Assembly (NCBI RefSeq): GCF_026151205.1
Contig: NC_087084.1
Span: forward strand, 7,489,394-7,553,393
DNA: 64,000 bases
From: Bolinopsis microptera
Taxonomy: Eukaryota; Ctenophora; Tentaculata; Lobata; Bolinopsidae
Direction: 5' to 3'
Made by a program: the position numbers and the translations under genes. The stretch's first letter is position 1. Each line of letters starts with the position of its first letter. Below, piece after piece: positions 45,318 to 54,400 of the stretch. A model generated the notes under the pieces. That model ran no database searches. It saw only the letters and a program-made list of their open reading frames with translations, and was not told where the DNA came from.

Positions 45318-48300
45318 CTAGAGCAGATGTGTCCGATAAAAGAATGATTTCTTAAGGAGACTGCTATTACACTGTGTTTGAACAAGAGTCGTTACATAAC
45401 TTAGGCTGTCATGGTGACATGATCTTAAGCGTGTGCTTCCTTTGTATAGTTGTAAGTAATTAGGAAGCTCTTGTGTGCATACACCATTGACTATTTTGTG
45501 AAACAAGGTCAGGTCATTCAATTCAAACCTCTTGCTGAGAGGAAGGATTTTCAATTGATGACATTTGTAAGTATAGTTTTCAAAGGACTGATAGCTTGTG
45601 AATTCCTCATCAAAAATCCACTTAATACACCTTTTTTGAAAAGCATCCATCTTATCTAGTTGTGTTTTATTAAATGGACGCCAGATTTGGGAACAGTGTT
45701 CAAATTGACTTCTAACAAGTGCAAGGTATAAATTTCTTCTTCGTCTCACATCATGGACAAATGAGCAAGTGCGTTTCAGCAGCCCAAATTTTTGGTTAGC
45801 TTTGGAAAATATTTTAGTTATGTGTTCTTCAAAACGAAAGCCCTGATTTATAACGACTCCAAGATCTGTTTCCGTACTGGTGTAATCTAAGGGAGTATTA
45901 CCGAGCAAATATTGAAATCTGATAAATGGAATAGGTAATATCCTACTGCTGAATTTCTTTCCAGGAATAGAGAGGACTTTACACTTTGATGGATGGAATC
46001 GCATCTTATTTTCTATGCTCCAAGAATTAAGTTCATTTATGTTATTCTGAAGTGTGCAATAATCGTTGTATGATTTAATAGGACTCCATATTTTCGTGTC
46101 ATCAGCATAAAGTACCAAATTTGTGCCTGAACTTAATCTCATGGGAAGATCGTTTATGAATAAGACAAATAGAATGGGACCTAGGACGGAGCCTTGAGGA
46201 ACTCCAGACAAAACAGGTTTGATCTCTGAATGTCTACCATCAACTAAAACACATTGTTCCCGTTCACTAAGATAGTTGGTTAGGAATTTGAGTAGCCTTC
46301 CTTCAATATTAAAGACGAGTTTAAGTTTCTTAAGAATAAGATCATGATTTACAGAATCGAAGGCCTTAGCAAAATCAAAGTAAATGATGTCTACACTCAT
46401 AGTCGAACAGTCATTGAGGGATAGCGTGACACTGTCAATAAAGTTAATCATATTTGTGGTACAAGATCTGTCTCCAAGAAATCCATGCTGTCTATCATCA
46501 AGAAGATGCATTGTTTTATTCAAGAGTTCCTGTTTAATAAGGCGTTCAAATGTTTTCATTATAAGACTAGTTAGGGAAATCGGCCGATAATTCTCAATGT
46601 CCTCCTTACTACCCTTCTTGTGAACCGGAACTACGTGAGCCAGCTTCCATTCAGTTGGAATAATACCGGAGTTATATGATATCTCAAATAAAATTGAAAG
46701 TGGGCAAGCGAGACTACCAGCACAGTTCTTCAGTATCTTACCATGGATACCGTCAGGGCCGCAAGCTTTGTTAGAATTAATGTTCCTTAAGAGATGTTTT
46801 ATATTCTCTGCACAGAAAGTTAAGTCGAATTCAGTATCACTTCTCCAATCAATATCAATATCATACTTAGATTCGTCAGAAAATTGTTCTGAGAAATACT
46901 GATTGAACATATTTGCTTTGTCTAATGGAGATTCTCTGTATGTTTCTCTAAGGTACATCCTATCCGGTATTCTTGAATTCTTTGAAGAGGATTTTACATG
47001 CGACCAGGATTTCTTTGAGATCAATGCAGGGTCATCATCGTTATATAGATTATCGTTCATCTTCTGATCAGATAGATTTTTGAACTGTGTTCTTAGTGAG
47101 CAAAACTTAAAATAATCCTTTTGTTGGCCGGTTAGTTTCCACTTTTCATGAGCTCTTTTTTTCTTCAAGTATGCCTCATGGGCCTCTGAATCAAACCAGG
47201 GATTTCTATATGCTAACTTTAAAGTAATAGTAGGGATATGCTTTGAGATACTTTTCGATATTACAGACTTTAAGGCAAGCCAACAATATTCAGGATCTCC
47301 TAGCTTTAAAAACATAGCATTCCAGTCAATAGAATTCAAGTCTTCGTTAATGGCCGTCCAGTTTGCCTTCTTAAAGTTGAGAATCTTTCTTTTAGGACAT
47401 TTAGAATAAGTGATTTTTGTAGCAACTTTAAAAGCTATTGGATAATGGTCAGATTTGCAAGCACCGTGACCCTTCAATACCGTAAGATCTCTTACTAAAT
47501 TTTTACAATTACTCAAAAGAAGGTCTAGTATGTTACCCTTAACATGTGTAGGACTACTTATACATTGATCTAGATCAAAGTTATGGAATGTTGTAATGAA
47601 GTCCTCTTCAATTAAACTAGAAGGTGTAACAATTCCGTCCTCAGAAAACCAATCTACTCCATTGAGATTAAAATCACCAACGATGAGAAGTTTTTTAGGG
47701 CGTTTGCTTGAGTAGAAAGACTTGATTGTACTGGCAATACTTTCATGGTTTACTGTTCCTAAAGTTCCGACTCTGTAAACCACACAAAAAATGTATTTAC
47801 TTTCACCTATGTTTATTTCAATAGCGGCCATTTCGGACCCCTTACGTACAGACAGTATTTTGATTTCAGCTTGAATATCAGATCTGATTGCTATCAAGAC
47901 TCCTCCACCATTTTTCCTATATTTTTTCGGATTGTTATTATCAGGTGGATGTGATACTTTTGAGCGATCATTTCTAAATACTTCATAGTTAGAGCTTTGA
48001 ATGACCTCTCTATCCATTACAGAGTTTTTAAGCCAAGTCTCTGTAAGCAGAATAACGTCAGGATGTGAATCTTCAATATGTGCATTAAGTTCATATATTT
48101 TGGATTTATCAAGATGAGGTTGCTTACTGTTAAGTTGAGAAAACGGTATCAAGCCTTGAACATTCTGATAATAGACTGATATGTGATTAGGGCCGGGATT
48201 AAGCATACTAGGGTTTGATATTGCAATAAGCAAGAAGTTTAAGGTCAATAGAAGTAAAATCGACATACTCAGAACTTGCCTAGATGTGCTAGTTACTGCA

Positions 48301-48752
48301 CCAAACATTATATTAGCGGCAGTCAGCCTTTCAACTCGGTATCTCCGACTGAGTCTTTGGTACTGAGTAAAGATGAAGTTCTTAATTGCAAAACCAAAGA
48401 TATACAGGTATGCACAATTAATATGAGACACAAGTGGGAAGGCCTTACTGGTATTAAAGTAGAATCTACTGGGATGAATAAACCTATCAATCTCATTGGA
48501 CTCTTTCGAGCTTGTTAAAATCATACCAATTAGACAAAACATGATGAACAAGTGCAGAACATAGATACCAATGTTAGATGGTCTAGAATTGAAGATAAGT
48601 GCATCTTCAAATATCCTAGTCCTGATATCCGATCCAAACCTAACCCCCCTACCCCAAGCAGAACTATCCACTTGACAGGAATTCTTTGGTGCTCTAGAAT
48701 TACAAAAGCAGCCGATTCGCATCCTGTAAAGTGTTAGATCGATCATTGTCAA
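45318..48752 (-). CDS. LINE ORF2: APE-type endonuclease and reverse transcriptase, intact
   Basis: 1144 aa, no stops. An unusual N-terminal extension of about 180 residues with hydrophobic segments (near 60-80 and 160-178) ends in SNPSMLNPGP (179-188). The endonuclease follows: YQNVQG near 197, LLTETW near 235-240, GGGVLIA near 282, GDFNLNGVDW near 359 and SDHYPI near 435. RT motifs are NYRPISLTSL (721), FDFAKAFDS (792), SGVPQGSVLG (849) and YADD (882-885). A CR1-type C-terminal region follows (LVRSQFEHCSQIW near 1012-1024). It would nick target DNA and copy the element RNA. All catalytic positions expected for EN and RT are present, suggesting recent activity. The first ATG gives the extension; initiation further down, closer to the EN domain, cannot be excluded. 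Confidence 0.93.
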   Translation of the reverse strand: MTMIDLTLYRMRIGCFCNSRAPKNSCQVDSSAWGRGVRFGSDIRTRIFEDALIFNSRPSNIGIYVLHLFIMFCLIGMILTSSKESNEIDRFIHPSRFYFNTSKAFPLVSHINCAYLYIFGFAIKNFIFTQYQRLSRRYRVERLTAANIMFGAVTSTSRQVLSMSILLLLTLNFLLIAISNPSMLNPGPNHISVYYQNVQGLIPFSQLNSKQPHLDKSKIYELNAHIEDSHPDVILLTETWLKNSVMDREVIQSSNYEVFRNDRSKVSHPPDNNNPKKYRKNGGGVLIAIRSDIQAEIKILSVRKGSEMAAIEINIGESKYIFCVVYRVGTLGTVNHESIASTIKSFYSSKRPKKLLIVGDFNLNGVDWFSEDGIVTPSSLIEEDFITTFHNFDLDQCISSPTHVKGNILDLLLSNCKNLVRDLTVLKGHGACKSDHYPIAFKVATKITYSKCPKRKILNFKKANWTAINEDLNSIDWNAMFLKLGDPEYCWLALKSVISKSISKHIPTITLKLAYRNPWFDSEAHEAYLKKKRAHEKWKLTGQQKDYFKFCSLRTQFKNLSDQKMNDNLYNDDDPALISKKSWSHVKSSSKNSRIPDRMYLRETYRESPLDKANMFNQYFSEQFSDESKYDIDIDWRSDTEFDLTFCAENIKHLLRNINSNKACGPDGIHGKILKNCAGSLACPLSILFEISYNSGIIPTEWKLAHVVPVHKKGSKEDIENYRPISLTSLIMKTFERLIKQELLNKTMHLLDDRQHGFLGDRSCTTNMINFIDSVTLSLNDCSTMSVDIIYFDFAKAFDSVNHDLILKKLKLVFNIEGRLLKFLTNYLSEREQCVLVDGRHSEIKPVLSGVPQGSVLGPILFVLFINDLPMRLSSGTNLVLYADDTKIWSPIKSYNDYCTLQNNINELNSWSIENKMRFHPSKCKVLSIPGKKFSSRILPIPFIRFQYLLGNTPLDYTSTETDLGVVINQGFRFEEHITKIFSKANQKFGLLKRTCSFVHDVRRRRNLYLALVRSQFEHCSQIWRPFNKTQLDKMDAFQKRCIKWIFDEEFTSYQSFENYTYKCHQLKILPLSKRFELNDLTLFHKIVNGVCTQELPNYLQLYKGSTRLRSCHHDSLSYVTTLVQTQCNSSLLKKSFFYRTHLL

Positions 48753-48931
48753 AAATTTAATTCAAATGTAATTTAAAATATGCATACAGCCTACCAGTGT
48801 GAACCATTGGGTTGCACCCTGGCAATTAAAAATCATTTGTGTTAATGAAAACATATTTCAAAATTGTTCAACCCTGAATTGACTCCATTACCGCAGCACA
48901 GTAGGTATCAAATTTTTAATTGAATTGCGGT

Positions 48932-50272
48932 TTAGAAACCAAGAGGATTGAACCATTTTGAATGAATAATAAATATGTAGAATCTTGCAAGAACACCCAT
49001 GCCTTTATTATTTGGGTGAATATCAAAACGCTGTTTCTTAGTGTCAAAATGCGGGAAAAGTCTCGTGTTGATGCAGCCCCTAGCATCCAAGAAAGCAGGA
49101 AAGATATCTAAGAAATAATGCCTATACCGGGAGCACATATTGTAAATCAGATTGTTCATTCGAATAACATTTCTCTCAGTAAATTTACAACCATTAGGAT
49201 TAATTGGAGGAATAGATTGAAACCATACTTTTGCAGTTGGAAGTATCAACTTTATGGAACTCATTAAACTAGATACCGCACTTTTAAGATGTGCTATTCC
49301 ATTATCACAGTACCGTATATCATTAGTACCAACAGACACAAATAATTTAACAACTTCTAAATTAGGGTTATCTTTCACGAATTTCTCGATATCTCTCTTG
49401 ACCTTATCAAGTTTACTGCCTCCAACGGCGATGTTCTTAACTACTTGCTTATTCTTTCCTAACAATTTTTCATCTAATCTAGCAGCAAAAGAGTCCCCAG
49501 CAACAAGAACAATCTTCTGCTTTTTCGTGACTTGTTCATTGACTTGGGATAAATCCACTTGATCCTCTTCAGGAGGTTTAATCTTACGGAACGAGAGACT
49601 AAAACGTACTTGTTCATTTTCACCGACAACATTACCAGAATAAACTGCATGTCTCATTTTAGATTGAGCACCAGGTTTCATAATGTTCATGGTTTTATCA
49701 GTGGCTGGTAGCACATGATCAGGACTATCGCTGTTTTTATTACTATCAAGAACGATTGAAAGTTCTCGTGGTGCACCTAGTGAAACAGTACAAATTGAGC
49801 TAGTCTGAGATATGAGTGGCTCGTTATCACGATGGAGTCGGAGAGTAGACTTGCTCGATGCATAACGAGTTATCAGGCAGGAGTCCATATCACCAGATGT
49901 TGAAGGGTGATTGTTAACCACTTCCATGAGCTTGCAAAAATTGGGGTAATCGTTTATAGGAATTGGTTTGTTCATAACATGACCATAGTTATAAGAATGA
50001 GTGGTCGGACTAAGCCACTGAGTAGTGACTGGACGACCCCTCTGTTTTAAGTTAAGAGAGTCAAGCTCTTTTCGGAGGTCATCACAAAGGGTTTTGTCCA
50101 AGTTAAGGTCGTTAACATGTTCAACAAGGGATACAATGTCATCAGACGAGGCAGTAGATTCTGCAGCAGATTCAGAAGCAACGTCGAGGGTTAGGGCTTC
50201 CAACATTGCACGTTTTTCAGCTAGAGTGGCTGTTTTGAGAAGATCGACGAACACTTTGGGTAATTCTTGCAT
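48932..50272 (-). CDS. LINE ORF1 with AlkB-like dioxygenase and SGNH/GDSL esterase domains
   Basis: 446 aa, uninterrupted, directly upstream of ORF2 on the same strand. Residues 1-85 are helical and charged. Residues about 88-232 look like an AlkB-type 2-oxoglutarate/Fe(II) oxygenase: YNYG, then H147-R-D149 followed by SICTVSLGAPRELSIV, H208 and the R223-FSLSFR229 block that normally binds 2-oxoglutarate. Residues about 250-440 form an SGNH/GDSL hydrolase: AGDSFAARL (Ser261), VGGSK (283-287), VSVGTNDIR (313-320) and FDIHPNNKG (416-424). Esterase domains are known in ORF1 of CR1-type LINEs; an N-terminal AlkB-like domain is not something I recall being standard. The catalytic Asp is two, rather than three, residues before His in the last block. 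Enzymatic activity is inferred from motifs only. Confidence 0.88.
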   Translation of the reverse strand: MQELPKVFVDLLKTATLAEKRAMLEALTLDVASESAAESTASSDDIVSLVEHVNDLNLDKTLCDDLRKELDSLNLKQRGRPVTTQWLSPTTHSYNYGHVMNKPIPINDYPNFCKLMEVVNNHPSTSGDMDSCLITRYASSKSTLRLHRDNEPLISQTSSICTVSLGAPRELSIVLDSNKNSDSPDHVLPATDKTMNIMKPGAQSKMRHAVYSGNVVGENEQVRFSLSFRKIKPPEEDQVDLSQVNEQVTKKQKIVLVAGDSFAARLDEKLLGKNKQVVKNIAVGGSKLDKVKRDIEKFVKDNPNLEVVKLFVSVGTNDIRYCDNGIAHLKSAVSSLMSSIKLILPTAKVWFQSIPPINPNGCKFTERNVIRMNNLIYNMCSRYRHYFLDIFPAFLDARGCINTRLFPHFDTKKQRFDIHPNNKGMGVLARFYIFIIHSKWFNPLGF

Positions 50273-50561
50273 TGTTTGTCGAAGTAGGACGCCAGGTGAT
50301 CAAGGGGCAGATCAGGAGTACAGCAGTGTCGGCAGGACAACTATCAGTGATCAGAGACCTTGTTAAGATTTCAGAGATGTCCCAGCCAAGCTGGGACAGA
50401 GAATAAAAGACTGCCGTACACCGCTACACTGCCTCACTACCCCCGTCTCAACCCGGGACACCGGCTGACTTTACTCCAGCGACATTCTGTCCACGAGTGG
50501 ACCCATCGTCTTAGCCATGCCTAATAAATGTAATAGATTTGTAGTGTTGTAATTAGTTTAA

Positions 50562-50945
50562 AACTAATAAAAAAAAATTGATAATGGTACTACGTAGGCA
50601 GGGAAGCATTACATACTTCGCCTACCCATGGGTTTCTACTGTCTACAATCAAAGGCCCTAGCGTTAATTTTAATGTCCATTCCAATAAACTCCGACAAGG
50701 TATAGTTAAATTAAATATATTAAACGAATGCCTTTGAGCGTTCATTTCAATGTCCGTTCAAAATTATGTCAGTTCACGAAATATCCGATCAAATAACGTC
50801 CGATACTGTACAATTATTGAGGACGTTACACTTACAGAAGGAATTTATTTAATGTTGTCTGCGAGATCCCTAATACTCCTCGCCTCCTAAGATGGTATAC
50901 TGCAGCCGGGGAGGGCTATGGTTAGTCCATAGTCGAGCACATCAC
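50562..50945. other. Spacer between the LINE and the 13-bp minisatellite
   Basis: Contains one copy of the short dispersed repeat aatgtccgttcaaaattatg ... gtccgata (about 50745-50805). No gene seen. Confidence 0.55.
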
Positions 50946-51140
50946 ATGCTGTCTGAACATGCCGTTTGAACGTGCCGTCTGAACATGCCGTCTGAACATG
51001 CCGTCTGAACATGCCGTCTGAACATGCCGTCTGAACGTGCCGTCTGAACATGCCGTCTGAACGTGCCGTCTGAACATGCCGTCTGAACGTGCCGTCTGAA
51101 CGTGCCGTCTGAACATGCCGTCTGAACATGCCGTCTGAAC
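50946..51140 (+). repeat. 13-bp minisatellite (TGAACATGCCGTC), about 15 copies
   Basis: Tandem 13-bp units alternate between tgaacatgccgtc and tgaacgtgccgtc. The array ends about 340 bp upstream of the start codon of gene 6. The long open frames on the minus strand are by-products. Confidence 0.93.
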
Positions 51141-51478
51141 GAGAGACGCAGATTATTATTCACATCACACATAATTAACAATGCGTATTATAATAGCTAA
51201 TAATATATATTATTAATATTATACATTATTCGTATAAGTAATCATTGGAGAACACAGTGACAGGACCATTATAATACCATGCTTCAAACGTCATTAGGGG
51301 CTAGGCTAATGTTTACAGTGAGCACAGTATTATTGCTAATGAAAATAAATTCGAAATAGATTCGGATAGAAAACGGACTACAGACTACAATACAAGACAT
51401 TTCCCGATGATGTCTACGATTTCTTAGATTTTCTATAAATGTCGTGATTTCTTTTCGAGTGCAAGTTCCACTAGTAAA

Positions 51479-54400
51479 ATGAGATTTTTCGTTGCATTTG
51501 CTGTTCTTGGGGCCATCGCCCTCGGACAAGGTTAGCTAATTTGTAACCAATTATTATCCAGATTTCTTTTTGTAATTGTATCTTTGGCTTCTGTAATAAA
51601 CTGTTTACAATTACATATAATCGGTTGTTCAATAAACCGTAGCCTAATATATACAGACTCTGTAATTGGTAATCTTAAAGAACCCAAGCTAACTATACCA
51701 GCGTTCTCATAAAATTATACTTTGAAGAAGTATGGTTTATAGATAATCAGTATTTAATTGTTCCACTGTACTATAGTTCACTGACTTTTAAAATGCTCCG
51801 CAACGTTTCCAATCTTAAATGATGTTAAGTTTTATATTTCGTCAAAGAAAAGAATTACTACTCGATTCAGTTAATTTATTAAATTTAATTAATTCAAATT
51901 TCAGATTGTACTGAAGAGGGAGATGCTAAAAGTGTCAACTACAGAGGCAAAGTAGCCGTCGGCGCAAATGGATACCGATGCCAGAAATGGGCATCTCAGT
52001 CACCTAATGCACATACATACACTCCTGAAAAGTAAGTCTGACTATTATATTTAGAATTTCGACATTTCTTGACCATATATATATATATGGTCAAAAAATG
52101 TCGGAATTCTAAACGTGGTCTTTGGGCTAGGGTAATATGATGTTGATTAGTGTAATATTTATGAATAGGGTCGGATTCGAGCTAGAATTATCAAGTTGAG
52201 GTTGTGATTCAGATTGTAAATGTTTAGTCACGTTTATCAATCTCTAGTCAGTAAACATGGATTAATAGTATTTCTCACCATGTTGAAATTCAAATGTTTT
52301 GCGTCCTAGGTCTAAATTTCAACACATGAATATTTTCAGATACCCTGATGCGGGTCTTGATGAAAACTACTGCCGTAACCCTTCTGAGTAAGTGACTATA
52401 GCAGATTATTTTTTCACTCCATTTATCATATTTTGGTCTGTGGCCCTTATGTTCACCTTTTATCTCAATGGGGAACCTTGCCCCTTTCGTATTATTTCCG
52501 TATTATATATAAAGCTAAGTTAGAAGGATTAACATTTCCACAAAAAAGGACACCTCATTTTCTCTAAAGAGACGTAATAAACTAAAAAGTAACTAACCGA
52601 TATTTCCCAAAGTCACACTGGTCTATGGTGCTATAATGATGAGGGTACAAGTCCAAGGTGGGTCAACTGTGACGCACCAAAATGTGGTGAGTTAGCTTAA
52701 TTTTTGCAGCTTCATATTATTTAATTAATTAATTAATTAATATCAACATGAGTGGTCACCACTTACCATAATGGTAGTTGTATTGTCCACATACACAGCT
52801 TAACTTCTCATCTTATCTCATTAAACATAAGATTATACATTGTACTTCCATTAACAATCACACGCGGAAGTAACATCGTGAGTAACATAATATAAACATA
52901 ACATAAACGATATAGTGACTTTTGTACTTTTAGTTGGACTGACGTATTCACAGAACAAATATAATAATATGATAGATTTTTGCAACTATTTGAAGACTGA
53001 GAAGAACATGAGACTAACAGTGGTTATACTTTATAGAATGGAGCAAAACATTTCCTTGTGATTGAATAATACAATAATTAATGAATTAATTAATTAATAA
53101 CAACCAATACATATAACAGACTCACAATATCGCAACTTAAGTTTAAAACTATAAATTTCAGGACAATACCTCGTGAAGGTTATCTGTGATGACATCGCCA
53201 ACATCTTCATTGATGGTGTAGAGAAAGTTGTCCCCGGAACCGGAGCCTGGAACCAGCTCTCCAAGTTTTACGTGCCAGCAACTACCACTACCATTGGAAT
53301 CAAATGCCGCAACACAGGTTTCAATTTCGTGAATTCGTGACGCGGTTAAATCTTAAAATTTTATTTTTCGATTTATAGTTTTCCCTGGCATATTTTCAGT
53401 TCTAATCGTTTTAATTTTTGTATTGAATTGATGTATATAAATAGCCAAAACGAGTCCGTTTACAGTGTTCTGCTTGGTAATTTTATGTCCAATGTTTAAT
53501 TCCTGTTTAATTCCTGTTTAATTCCTGTTCAATTCCTGTTTAATTCCTGTTTAATTCCTGTTTAATTCCTATTTAATTTCTATTAAATTCCAGGCGGACC
53601 CTACGGTATCATGGCTACAGTACAGAATGAAGTTGGAGAGACGTTTGTTGTGTCGGACAACTCGTGGAGTTGCTCTAATGCTGCTCAGGATGGCTGGGCA
53701 GCCGGTAGTTTTACAGGTAAAATGTCATTTAGTTTGTGATTAAATTTGTGATTCGTTATGTCTCCATATTCGGTGCTTATTTTTGGTATGATTGAAGAAT
53801 TTGGTTGAATAATTTTCTTTTAAAACTTCAGTTTTGATCTGACATATGTTAAATTGTAAAGACCTTTCTAATTTCTAATGTCTAATTTTTTCAGAGGATG
53901 ATAGCTGGAAGCCTGCTGCTTATTATTATGGGCATCCTCCTTATCTTATTAATAAGGACGCTTGGAGGGGAATGTCTAATGTGAGTTGGATGGTTAGGCG
54001 GATAGAATATAACGAGTCCAAATATGATTAGTAAAAAATAACGAGTAAAAATATAACGAGTAAAAATTTAACTAGTAAAAAAATAACGAGTATATATTTA
54101 ACGAATAAAAACACACATGATTACGATTAAAAATAACAATTTGTGCTTCAGGATAAGAAAGTTATCTGGACGGCTTCTGCTGCTGATACGACAGTTTACT
54201 GCCGCAAGGATCTTCCAAAACCAACAGGTAAATCAGTTTTGTTTTGAAAATTCTATAGTTTTGGTACTTTATCTATTTTTTACTGCCACAACATGTAGCA
54301 TCTTACGGTTTTAATTCTGTTTTGCAATTTCGGTAGTTTTGATACTTTATTTAACAGGGTTGTGTTTTAATAGTTTAATAGTTTAATGATGTGTGCGTAA

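Larger units (their letters stand above)
44768..50561 (-). mobile_element. Apparently full-length two-ORF LINE (CR1/L2/Jockey-like)
   Basis: Minus-strand order: a GC-richer 5' region (about 50561-50273), ORF1 (50272-48932), a 179-nt gap, ORF2 (48752-45318), then about 550 nt of 3' UTR ending near a T tract at 44768-44778 (an A tail on the element's strand). Both ORFs are uninterrupted. A perfect 9-bp hairpin, TGTCCCAGC-CAA-GCTGGGACA, lies in the 5' region (50378-50398). Neither end is bounded by a confirmed target duplication, so the limits are estimates. Insertion direction is opposite to the flanking host genes. Confidence 0.82.

Noticed and set aside
50887-51181. Three overlapping minus-strand open frames with RRHVQTA-type repeats
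   Set aside because: By-products of the 13-bp minisatellite; same peptide pattern in several frames and no gene structure.
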